Assembly (NCBI GenBank): GCA_028565635.1
Contig: JAOXYB010060145.1
Location: forward strand, 1 to 10,768
Source of the DNA: Phoronis ovalis
Taxonomy: Eukaryota > Phoronida > Phoronidae
DNA length: 10,768 nt
Direction of reading: 5' to 3'
How positions within the stretch are numbered: the stretch's first letter is position 1; each line of letters begins with the position of its first letter. Of this stretch, positions 1-8,687 are shown piece by piece. Both the position numbers and the translations under genes were made by a program. The notes beneath the pieces are model-generated. The model did no database searches. It was not told where the DNA came from and worked only from the letters and a program-made list of their open reading frames with translations.

Positions 1-688
1 AGAACGATGTTCTCGCGAGATTTTTCGATGTCCGGACGTTTAGCCCCAAGATATGCCGTCCGGTAACCGGACGTTTATCCACGGCCTTAAAATTAAATAG
101 CTATAAAGCTTTTAGAATATTCTCTATTTGTATTTATGTGCATTTATCCGGTATTGTATATTGTTTTGCCCCTCCTTTATCGCGCGGTTATTTTATGAGA
201 AAGAGTAAATATAACATAGAGAGTATTAAAATACTGAATAATCATAAATTAAACATTTTATTTATCCTAACATAGTATAAACAATCTATGTATTAGAAAA
301 CTAATAGAAACAGAACCAAAATAATCAGTATTTCACGTAGTTCTACAAACAAACATTTGGGTTGCTTGGAACACATTTTTAGTAAATATAGATTGTGCAA
401 TAAATCGTGTAACACGTATACTTGAACAAGCAACTTGTCCCTACATTCCTAAACGACTAATTATACCGATTTTGTGATGTTAAATATATTGCTTATTGAC
501 AATATTACTAATACTTTTTTCACTTATTATAAGCAGTTATATCAGAAATCAAAACTACTGAGTTTAGCAGAGGAAATAGCACAGGGTAAGAAATAGATAA
601 CAGTTTTATATTATTCAGAGTCTGTGAAGATTATAATAACTTATAGCAGCTCTAACCCAGCTAACATGAGTTACTCACTGGGTTTTAG
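1..688. other. Non-coding: upstream intron, no exon found
   Basis: This stretch should be intron between the lipase's glycine-rich exon and exon A, since the reading frame enters 689 at phase 0. No GGGxxG-coding exon was found here. The first 80 bases are unusually CpG-rich and palindromic for this window; the rest is AT-rich and featureless. Confidence 0.6.
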
Positions 689-836
689 GTTTTAGAGGAA
701 GTTGGCATATGGAAGAATGTGAAACGTATTGCAGGGACATCTGCCGGAGCCATGACGGCGGCGTTACTAGCAGTTGGCTATGACTCCTACGACTTGCAGC
801 GATTTCTGGAGTTGGACTTGCGTGAAGAATTTCTAG
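689..836 (+). CDS. Patatin exon A: nucleophile Ser exon
   Basis: The acceptor ttttag precedes 689 and the donor gtaaat follows 836. The exon encodes 49 codons plus one base (residues 1-49), starting VLEEVGIWKNVKR and followed by the lipase elbow GTSAGAM. The catalytic Ser codon is TCT at 740-742. A second AG at 694-695 could also act as acceptor, but it would remove conserved residues and shift the frame, so 689 is preferred. In patatins, VLEE follows directly after the glycine-rich oxyanion motif, so the preceding exon should encode that motif. Confidence 0.9.
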
Positions 837-3800
837 GTAAATGTTTTATTTATCTATATTAAAAAAGGAACTTATAAAGCGCCATATATACCTGCCAAAT
901 GTTTTCGTAGGCGCTAAATACTGTAGTACAAAATTAAAGTACATTAGTTGCAGCTATGAAAATATGAAACACTTAATAAAACAGGCACTATGTATTTCGA
1001 ATATATAACTAAGCGATTACAAAAATGGTGAATTGATTTAATTATTGCTACAAAAATAATCTAATGAATTCATAAATTTAAATGTGTTTTTGTTAGTGAA
1101 AAAGCAACGTTCAAGAATATACATGAAATGTAGCAATTTAGCCTGCAGATAAATGAGAGAAGCATTTAAATTTAAAATAGTTTGCTGGAGGAAAGGGACA
1201 TTGTTGAATTCATCAATTTAATTATAATGTAAAGGAATGTGTCAATGCATACACTCAAGAATATGAAACACTGCATCTGAGAACCAGAAACTTATTTTAA
1301 TAAATCTATTCGCTAGTAAAGAAAACAGTGTAGAGTTGTCACGTCACGTGATTAAACTTTACATTACATTTGCAGCAAGAACACAATAGTCGTTTAGAAT
1401 GTTTCCTCATCCATCTTGATGTAATATCCTTATTACATGTCAGATATGATTATCGCATAACACTATAGATAGCTTGTAAGTAACTAGTTTATAATGACTC
1501 CTCAAAATGAAAACATTTGCCAATTTAAGAAGATATCTAATACCTTATATTTAAATGGGTGTACTATTATTTAAGGGCAATGGCCTGCAGGCGCGGTATT
1601 TTTCAGTTGCGCTGGCAAATGTCCATCACTCGAAATATATATTAATGATATAACATACTCGTGTTGCTTTGAATATGAGTATAAATCAACTTGAAATGAC
1701 CGTGAAAATGTATGAGACATTTTAGGAAAATAACAGGCATAAAAATATATAGTATGTTATTTTTAACGTTTGAGTTGGGAAAATGTTGAAACATGTTTTA
1801 TCAGCGGGAGTGATGCAATGCGTAATACAATTCAACTTTGCATAATTTTCAAATCTGCAGTTTGTTATAGGAAAGCCCTTGTTTTGCTGTAATTGGATCC
1901 ATCTGAATATGTCCTTTAAATATTTATTATTATGATTGCAAAGATTTAACATTATGATAATTATATTTGCCATTCAGGTATTTATGACATGCATAAACAT
2001 CGAACTTAAGCCCCGCAAACGTGCATTGCATGTGAAACTGTGTACATGCAAGGATAACCTGTTAAAAAATATTTTAACAGAAAAACTTTAATAATTACAA
2101 ACGATTTTCTGATTGACACGGGAGCATGGGATATACACAATGTTCTTTTAATCCTTAAGTATACTTATTTAAAAAAATTAGTAACTTTATAAAAAGCATG
2201 TTATTATCTGTCGAATGCCATGAAGTTGATTGCTACTGATGTGTTAAGCCTATGTAAGTAAGTACATGCATTAGTAACCGTGGGTCTTATTAGTCCCATT
2301 ACTCCAGAACAGGACAACTCAGTAATTTAAAGGTGAGTACGAGACAACTGGGAATCCTATTTCAAAGCAGCCAAGTGGACTTTTTATTGTCAGTATACTT
2401 CTTAATTTTTCTGCAGATGCTACGTGTGGTTGCTGTACTCTTTTACCTAACCTCTTTCGTTATTATGGTTGGCATCCTGGAAACAGAATCCACGAATGGT
2501 TTGGAAGACAACTGGAAGCAAAAACACAGAATGCAAACATAACATTTTTAGAGGTAATCAATTTCACGTTTCATATATTTATAGTAAAAGATTAGAAACA
2601 CGTCTTGCTTGACTTTGAAAAATATTTGCCGGCGAAAAACCTTGAATTGGAATATTTGTCCCCGAAATTTCCTAAAATAATAATAAAAACCCTGATTAAA
2701 ACCTCAAACTGCACAAGTTTCGCGAAGGGGTTATCCTCTGCTAAAACCAGAAAATATAGGTACCAGTACATAGTGAAACAGAGTGGCAGTTGCAATTGAT
2801 GAACTTACCGCGATTTCAATATATTACTGCATGATTTTGCTTTGATGGTATTTATGAAATAGCAAGGGGAATTGTTTTACTGTTAGAAGCAAAATTTAAT
2901 AAATAAATGTAATGGCTAGTATATTAACAACTAATGGATGAACCTATAGTTTACACATACAACAGGAAATCACATTTTAAAGTAAATATACGGAAAAGGT
3001 AACAAATTATCCACCCATTTCTCTTCATTGTAAAATGAAACAGACTTTAAGTTAATTGTTTAACATTTTGCCTAACCATGTTTAAAATTGGCATTTGCAA
3101 ATGTGAACTTTTTCAGGAATAGTCTGTTAAGTTCTTCAAATTAGATACCAGGAAATTAATAAAAGGCAAGATTTGTCTGATAAGTATTTAATAATATTAA
3201 TATTGTAATGGTTGAAAGACACAAGACAAAGTGTTGTAAGGCGTATTATTTATTGTCCGTACACTGCTTTTGTTTTTTAGCTGTATAAGAAATACGGCAA
3301 AGAGCTATGCGTTGTCGTCACCAATATTAACCAAATGACATCTGAATATTGCCATCCGAAAACAACGCCAGATATGCTTATAAAAACTGCAGTACGCATG
3401 TCCATGTCTATCCCAATTTTATTTGCTTCGTTTCAACAGGAGAATAATGGTAACAATGATTATTACGTGGATGGAGGACTATTAGCTAATTATCCAATCC
3501 ATTGCTTTGATGGTAAGTACAACCATATGCCATATCTATCTAAATAAATAAAGTATTAGATGCTCATATTATAGGGGCTTTTATTTCTTACTGAACTGAA
3601 ATAAGGGCTTGAGTTACCACCAAGGTTTATAGCCCCAGTTAGGCTTTTTCCTATTTATATATTATACATTGTTTGAACCTTCATGCCCAGTAGTAGGAAA
3701 AACACGCGAATATTTAGTGATAATAAATAAATACAAAATGAATAATTGGAAAATAGATGTAGTTTGGGGTATTTATATAGACTCTTGAATAGAATTCTGA

Positions 3801-6800
3801 GGGAAAATCTGCAGGTTACATTTAGCGAAACGTTCATTTTTTTTTAATCATTTTACAAACCATCAAAACTGGAAATTAAATATGTTCATGTTAAACTGTA
3901 GTTAAAACAATGAAAACAGTGTCGATTCAAAAATAAAGTATATTACCGAACGAGCGCGACATGTATTGTGAAATACTCCTATTGGACAATATTTAATTGG
4001 GGGCTATTAAGTAACCAATTAAAGGTAACCTATAAGAGGATAACAAAGTATCCTAACACTAAACATACCAGTCTGAAATGTTTATATCCGAGTGCGAGTA
4101 GTTATTCGCCGAATGCCTAGTTCAGTATAGTCAGAAAAAATGCACAGTATTTTTATATTTTCAGTGTTGTAAAGTGTTTATAGATAAATTGTATCGATAT
4201 GCTGTTTTCCAGGTTGGTTTTTATCGTTGAAACCAGAAGACAGCTTCATGCGACGATTACAACCGTTATCGGACTTACCTAAATTATTTGACAAAAAGGA
4301 AAGATTTGGGACGTTTAATGAAAAAACATTAGGGTTCCTATTGGTAATAAATAATACATTTACCAAAATTAATAGTTGTGCACATTATATCAAAATGACT
4401 AATTTTGTTGTTGATATTCGTAATGCTTTTACAGAGATATAAGCTTTGAGAAGGTATTTTAGTTCTCGCCAACTTTATCCATAACCAAACATTGCATTTT
4501 CGTGGATTGTTTCCTATTACAGGACAGCTTAACATTCACTGATTATGACATATAATCGTTTTTCATTTTTCGTTGGACACGCATTACCAGTTCGTCTCGC
4601 AAGCACACATTCGTTAAAACAGGATGGACCTTCGTTTGTTAAGCACGTTTTTTAGGCATTAAACACGTGCCTTAGACCCGGATATATCAACATAAAAGGT
4701 CCGAATGAAGTCGGTCTTAAACTAGAAAAGGTCCGTGTTTAACGAAGCTCTGAGTTCGACGAACTTGGTCGATGCGTTTCAAGTAAATTATGTTTGCAAG
4801 ACGAACTAAACTTATTTAACTTACGGGGACAATGAAAAACGATTGTATGTCCTAATTAGGCAACGCTACGCTAAACAGTGTATTTTTACGATGCCATTTA
4901 ATTACCAGTGGGACACACTCTTTTAAATGTATACTAAGTTGTTCCCAATAAGCTAAGGATGACAAGTTTCTTTGAATCATAAGTTTTTTACGGGGGGTTT
5001 TTACTAGCCATGTGTGTGAGCTTTTGAGTTCTGGCTATCAATCTTCACTTTGCGTTCATTTTAGTACGCTGATCATGAACAAGACGTCATGAGAGAAGCC
5101 TTGGAACAAAGGGTAGGTGTACGACCACCAAAGGAGAAACCAAAGACGAAGTTAGCAAAGTGAGTTTGATGCCATATCTTTCTGTGTGATTTTAGCATAA
5201 AAAGTTGATAATAGTAATAAAAACTACAAGAAAAACATCCGCTGCTTTTTGTGGATTATTTACAAATCAGCACTTAAAAACATTGTATGCACTATACAAT
5301 TGGAATATTTACTTAACCGATAGTGAAATACATGTACAAAATTTTGTTACATAATCATGTAGTACTGTACTGTATGATTTAGGGTGAGAATGGAGCAGAG
5401 AATAGCCCAGAAGCGAGCAGAACAGGAACACGATGTAGTCGCCGCCGCCGCCGACAGATTCATGCAGACGTTGTCTAAGTATAATTTAGATGGAAATGAC
5501 GTCATCGATAGAAAAGAATTAGAAGCAGCAATGAAGGATGTATGTATTGGTTTTTTGAACTTTAATAAGAAGCTATACAACAATAATTAAAACTGCCTGC
5601 ACAATCTACAATAAAAACAACCTTAGATTACTTTAAAAATTGGTTAGGGTAATCAATACGGTAATTATAAGTATTAAGAAATACAATATATTTCCTACTT
5701 GCTACGTTGAGAAATACTCTATGAAACAACACAGCAGAGCTTTGACCCTCACAATAAGTAAAGCTATATGTAACAACCCCTGGTAACAATACATACCCCG
5801 CATGAATCTCAAGGTGTTGAAGTCTCCTTGTCATTGTTGGAATAAATGAACATTGCATTTTCTAAACTAATTTTCAGACCTCTATCTTTACCGCAGAAGA
5901 CAAGATCGTGCTCTTTGGTGATGACGTCACAGTCGACGATGCTGCTGATGCAATGGACACTGATGGAAACGGAGAGGTACTAGTACTGAATATTACAAAC
6001 CGAGATAAAAGCTTTTTTATTCAGAACTAATATGGACAGTACACATGTTTAACCTTGTACTGCAGTTGTTAAAAGACAGCACATTACCCAAACGTGTCTG
6101 CCAGTAGTTTAATCTTACTTTGTTGATTGTAGAAGCTAGAGAACTGATTGTTTCCAGTGTTTACGCAAGAACATGTAATGATATTGATAAAAAAATCACA
6201 GCTAAGTTTTACTAATAAATTAATTAAGGCACTGATCATAATGTTGGAACAATTGTACTAAACAAAAACTTCGGCATTTATATATGTGCAAACTCGTTCG
6301 ATATATTATATCAATACTTGCATCGCTTTTTTGTAGATAAGTTATCATGAAATTACCAAGTTCATAGAGAAAAACGGAGTTGATTTACAAGCGCGTTTCC
6401 TCGGTTACGAGAGACGCCATATTAGTTCTGTGAAAGGATTTCTTGCAACACTGCAGGATACCCTATTAGTCAACGTAAAGAGAATTTATACCGACGTATG
6501 TAAATGCTTCTATATTTAGTTCGTTTCTATATTTAGTCCATCAGTTCCCTGAAACCTTGTTTGATGATCTGAATGACTACTTAAAGAATTTCAGCTACAA
6601 AAACATGTCTCGCAAAACTGTTTAGAGGTTAGTGAGTGATAGACACTGGTTACACTAAATATACGTCACGTTTTGATACCAGTTGATCTCTGCGCGGTTG
6701 TATAATAGGCTCTATATTTTGATTGTAGGAGAGAGATATTGGTCGAACAGTTGGTATTAACACAGATTACATCGGAACAAATGATTTCGACATGGAACCC

Positions 6801-7255
6801 GAAGATAAACTGTTTGTTGTCGAGGTACATATTATGTGTATCAAGTGTATTATCAGAGCATAAATCGTAAAATTATAATAATTCAGAATGACATGCATGT
6901 AACAGTTACAGCCGTGGGATAGATTTTAGAAACTGGTGCTGTCGCATATGCACTACACACGAAATCTTACTACAATAACAGTGTAGTATTCGCGGGAGTT
7001 GTCAGTGGTTCTCAACATGTTTTATACAAAGTGATAGTGCAGACATCCGATAAGATATTTAATCACACTTTGTTTGTCTTGTTTTTTTGCTATAAATCCG
7101 TATTCTTTTTACAGCAAGGTACAAGATCTACATGTGCCTTTTTACGTCATTACGTAGCTATAAATAAGCCTCCAACCAAGACCAAGGTTTCTCCAAATGA
7201 CAGCCAGAATCAACAGGGTTCGCCAACAAGTGTCATCCATGTGGCCAGTGCATGA
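689..7255 (+). CDS. Patatin-like phospholipase with C-terminal EF-hand pair (10 exons, 5' end missing)
   Basis: Ten exons join in frame: 689-836, 2417-2553, 3281-3512, 4213-4343, 5065-5159, 5383-5539, 5878-5976, 6337-6495, 6729-6824 and 7115-7255. They encode 464 residues and a TGA. Numbering starts at the first visible residue. The nucleophile-elbow motif GTSAG has its Ser at residue 18, and the second patatin catalytic motif DGG is at residues 159-161 (Asp codon 3470-3472). Between them is the stretch typical of bacterial-type patatins (TPDM, then MSMSIPILFA). After the lipase core come a charged helix, an alanine run, EF-hand 1 (loop 282-293) and EF-hand 2 (loop 327-338). The tail at about 387-440 is conserved-looking and has no named motif. 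Patatin enzymes hydrolyse acyl esters of phospholipids or neutral lipids with a Ser-Asp dyad; calcium control through the EF-hands is inferred. The N-terminal oxyanion-hole glycine motif (GGGxxG) must lie on an exon upstream of the window. No frameshift or internal stop is seen. No signal peptide or membrane span is visible, so a cytosolic or peripheral-membrane location is the default guess. Confidence 0.9.
837..2416. other. Large intron, no coding content
   Basis: This 1,580 bp intron lies between lipase exons A and B. ORFs in it are short, AT-rich and lack recognisable motifs. It holds an E-box-like site near 1343-1352 and a small hairpin at 2059-2080. No transposon ends were recognised. 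Confidence 0.75.
2417..2553 (+). CDS. Patatin exon B
   Basis: The acceptor tttctgcag ends at 2416 and the donor gtaatc starts at 2554. The entry phase matches the single base left by the previous exon, giving residues 50-95. The peptide has a cysteine-rich start (DATCGCC), then YYGWHPGNRIHEWFG and a closing ITFLE. The GxxPGxxxxEWxxxxL pattern and the TFLELYKKYGK junction into the next exon fit the middle of bacterial-type patatin domains. An ATG-initiated ORF overlapping this exon in another frame is a shadow. Confidence 0.88.
2554..3280. other. Intron, no gene seen
   Basis: This 727 bp intron lies between exons B and C. A 64-codon open frame on plus (2605-2799) overlaps an open frame on minus, but neither has splice-compatible conservation or a known motif. 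I see nothing else in it. Confidence 0.75.
3281..3512 (+). CDS. Patatin exon C: catalytic Asp exon
   Basis: The acceptor is tgttttttag and the donor is gtaagt. This largest lipase exon covers residues 96-172 and the first base of 173. It encodes LYKKYGKELCVVVTN, then TTPDM, RMSMSIPILFAS and YYVDGGLLANYPI. The DGG aspartate (3470-3472) is the second member of the catalytic dyad. A loop rich in Asn (ENNGNND) precedes the DGG strand. The NYPIHCFDG continuation across the intron is typical of intact patatins. Confidence 0.93.
3513..4212. other. Intron, no gene seen
   Basis: This 700 bp intron lies between exons C and D. It is AT-rich with poly-T and poly-A tracts, and no repeat or gene was recognised. 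Confidence 0.75.
4213..4343 (+). CDS. Patatin exon D
   Basis: The acceptor gttttccag ends at 4212 and the donor gtaata starts at 4344. It encodes residues 173-216, beginning with the Gly that completes FDG and continuing WFLSLKPEDSFMRRLQP. It ends in NEKTLGFLL, which matches the TLGFxLY segment after the catalytic Asp in many bacterial-type patatins (the Tyr comes from the next exon). If the donor is not used, the frame stays open to a stop at 4440-4442, which would give a truncated lipase lacking the EF-hands. That isoform is only a possibility. Confidence 0.87.
4526..4872. mobile_element. Palindromic fold-back / MITE-like element
   Basis: This is a long imperfect inverted repeat inside the intron between exons D and E. 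Bases 4539-4567 and the reverse complement of 4831-4859 match at 26 of 29 positions by eye. Further inside, 4579-4596 pairs with 4758-4777, and 4610-4632 pairs with 4728-4746. The outer match fades near 4526 and 4872. The right arm has about 40 extra bases between its outer and inner blocks. There is no ORF, which fits a non-autonomous miniature inverted-repeat element. Target-site duplications and family could not be determined. It sits about 190 bases before the exon E acceptor and leaves the splice sites intact. Confidence 0.75.
5065..5159 (+). CDS. Patatin exon E: linker to EF-hand region
   Basis: The acceptor cattttag ends at 5064 and the donor gtgagt starts at 5160. It covers residues 217-247 plus two bases. 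It begins YADHEQDVMREALEQR, finishing the lipase core, and continues into a basic proline/lysine linker (VRPPKEKPKTKLA) that leads to the EF-hand part. Phase matches both neighbours. Confidence 0.85.
5383..5539 (+). CDS. Patatin exon F: EF-hand 1
   Basis: The acceptor atgatttag ends at 5382 and the donor gtatgt starts at 5540. It covers residues 248-300. A charged Arg/Glu/Gln helix is followed by four Ala from a GCC run at 5441-5452. Then come the entering helix (DRFMQTLSKY), the loop NLDGNDVIDRKE (282-293) and the exiting helix (LEAAMKD). Loop positions 1, 3, 5, 9 and 12 carry N, D, N, D and E, and position 8 is Ile, as required. Position 6, normally Gly, is Asp, so this hand may bind calcium less well. 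Confidence 0.9.
5540..5877. other. Intron, no gene seen
   Basis: This 338 bp intron lies between the exons encoding EF-hand 1 and EF-hand 2. A minus-strand open frame overlapping it has no recognisable content. Confidence 0.75.
5878..5976 (+). CDS. Patatin exon G: first half of EF-hand 2
   Basis: The acceptor attttcag ends at 5877 and the donor gtacta starts at 5977. It has exactly 33 codons (residues 301-333). It includes an acidic segment (FGDDVTVDDAADAM) and the first seven positions of a canonical EF loop, DTDGNGE. The intron falls between loop positions 7 and 8, and the next exon supplies the rest of the loop. Confidence 0.88.
5977..6336. other. Intron splitting EF-hand 2 loop
   Basis: This 360 bp phase 0 intron interrupts the second calcium loop between positions 7 and 8. 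No repeat or gene was recognised in it. Confidence 0.8.
6337..6495 (+). CDS. Patatin exon H: second half of EF-hand 2
   Basis: The acceptor ttttttgtag ends at 6336 and the donor gtatgt starts at 6496. It covers residues 334-386. It opens with ISYHE, completing the loop DTDGNGEISYHE with Gly at position 6, Ile at 8 and Glu at 12, a full canonical set. A helix (ITKFIEKNG) follows, then an unassigned helical stretch (SSVKGFLATLQDTLLVNVKR). Confidence 0.88.
6729..6824 (+). CDS. Patatin exon I: tail segment
   Basis: The acceptor gattgtag ends at 6728 and the donor gtacat starts at 6825. It has 32 codons (residues 387-418), including RTVGINTDYIGTNDFDMEPE and LFVVE. Similar GxxTxDFD segments occur in the C-terminal part of some bacterial-type patatins, so this may fold back on the lipase core. 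The function is not known. Confidence 0.85.
7115..7255 (+). CDS. Patatin exon J: terminal exon with stop
   Basis: The acceptor ttttacag ends at 7114 and the TGA is at 7253-7255. It has 46 codons (residues 419-464). It starts QGTRSTCAFLRHYVA and ends in a low-complexity polar tail (Asn, Gln, Ser, Pro) that is probably disordered. An ATG at 7031 upstream in the same frame lies inside the intron and is not a start. Confidence 0.88.
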   Translation, partial: QGTRSTCAFLRHYVAINKPPTKTKVSPNDSQNQQGSPTSVIHVASA

Positions 7256-7450
7256 AAGATTGAAAAAAGCATATCGCGAAATTATGAGTATTTATAATAT
7301 ATATGTGAGATACTGTTTATCGCCCGTTTATCGTCGCCAGGTGGAGTTTCTATTTGGGGATTTATAGAAATGGCCATTCATCGCATTAATTTGGCAATCT
7401 CTCCTGATAAAGATACAAGAAAACAGTATAAACTAGGCAAAGCACACCGT

Positions 7451-7657
7451 GAAAACACATTTAGTAGCTAAAGTGTTACAAATACATGTATAAAAAAAAT
7501 GTTAGTGGGTGAATTTGCTTAGGGGCTTATTTTAAAGAAATATGTACACTGCTTGTTTAGGTGAGATATGCAAGCCATTCAATGTTACAAGAAGAAGATA
7601 CGATTTCCCAACGGATTATTTATTATCTTGAAAATAAATAAGTTTAGAAACAACTTA
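7451..7657 (+). repeat. Diverged direct repeat, copy 1
   Basis: This copy matches 8688-8868 in order. Shared blocks include CTAAAGTGTTACAAAT versus CTAAGGTGTTGCAAAT, AAATATGTACA, TTTAGGTGAG, ACGATTTC with TCAACG or CCAACG, and TATCTTGAAAA. It lies in the predicted 3' UTR of the lipase gene and holds the candidate polyadenylation signal. No coding frame is evident. It could be a non-autonomous transposon copy or a local duplication. Confidence 0.65.
7633..7638 (+). terminator. Candidate polyadenylation signal for the lipase gene
   Basis: An AATAAA hexamer lies 378 bases after the TGA of the lipase gene, which would give a 3' UTR of about 400 bases. A second AATAAA at 7756-7761 is an alternative. 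AATAAA is common in AT-rich DNA, so this is only a candidate. Confidence 0.4.
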
Positions 7658-8223
7658 CTATTCCACAAGAGTTTTGTTTAATCATTCTACTGTGAGAATT
7701 ACATTGTGTAAATATAAATGGTGATATCAGTTTGATACTAGCCTGTGTATGTTATAATAAATGTTCTAATCTAGAAGACTTAAGGTTTATAATTCCAGCA
7801 CCCACTCATCCCTCGGTCGTGTTTGTGCTGATTTTATTGAACCACATCATTAGTTTACTTCTGGACAATCTTTCTGACATCATAAAGTGTCATACTCGAT
7901 CAAAAAGTGTCAGCTAGAGAACTGTATAATTGCATTTAGTTGTTCGTGACATAAATGAGATAACATAAATACAGACTGGTACCTTAGTTGTGCTAGTCGA
8001 GGTGATAAGAGATGGTAGGTGGTAGTCTAAGTTTAGACCCTTGTTGTATTTTTAAATTCATTTTTGTTAAAAATTGAGTTTAAATCCCTATATAAATTTC
8101 TATCCCTATATATCTGATAATAATATGCACTATTAATTTTAAAACAATTTTTTGACTTTTTCTAGTGTATAGTTTATTTAGTACATTTATACAGTATATA
8201 GTCTGTGTTAGAAACTAGGTAGG

Positions 8224-8405
8224 TGGCCTTGATGCAAAATATGGTAATGAGGATTCTGTCCATAGTCTTGCAATTCCATCAAATGCTGATGGCAGAGAGT
8301 GAGGAGGCTCTATACAAAATGCGTGATATTACCAGCAATTGGTGTAAAGAATGGAGACTCGGTATTAAGGTAAAACACCGAGATACACTGTAGAAAACCA
8401 GAAAC
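8224..8405 (+). pseudogene. Decayed non-LTR retrotransposon reverse transcriptase fragment
   Basis: Bases 8289-8369 read MAESEEALYKM then SNWCKEWRLGIK. This matches the reverse transcriptase region just after the YADD box in LINE-type elements, where the pattern is a short acidic stretch, WCxxWxLxIN, then KT and HFR-like residues. The KT (8372-8377) and HCRKPE (8386-8403) parts appear in a shifted frame. Upstream, 8242-8270 reads GNEDSVHSLA, but the YADD box itself is lost in the short segment before 8283, where the frame also changes. It is too short and broken to be active. Clade is not assigned. Confidence 0.7.
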
Positions 8406-8687
8406 CACACAAATTACATTTTATTTACATTTACGTTCTCATTTGGTCGCATCTCTTGAAGATTAAGTATGCAAAAAATATAAATATATTCATGTAAATT
8501 TTAACGAAATTTGTACTCGTATCCTATACTAATTTTCATTTTTATTTATCTGCAGTTAAGTTATCTCTTTATCTATAGCAGATACTACACATTACTTTTT
8601 CGTTTCCCCGAATTTTCCAAGCTAGAGATCAAGAATACCGTCGTTATGCGTTACATTCCCGTTTGCTATATATATATATTAAGACAT

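Noticed and set aside
568-585. Possible micro-exon between tttag and gtaag before lipase exon A
   Set aside because: In the phase needed to join exon A it contains TAG, and it does not encode the glycine-rich motif expected there.
1722-1973. Minus-strand open frame of 83 codons
   Set aside because: AT-rich composition with no domain, no splice partners and no recognisable similarity; expected by chance in a 1.6 kb intron.
2592-2799. Overlapping open frames on both strands in an intron
   Set aside because: Both are short and unsupported by motifs, and they sit within an intron whose flanking exons join cleanly.
4344-4442. Extension of exon D to the stop at 4440-4442 as the gene's end
   Set aside because: A standard donor at 4344 and in-phase downstream exons completing a conserved TLGFLLY segment argue for splicing.
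7732-7917. Small ORF (61 codons) after the lipase 3' UTR
   Set aside because: No motif and no promoter or splice context; composition matches the non-coding surroundings.
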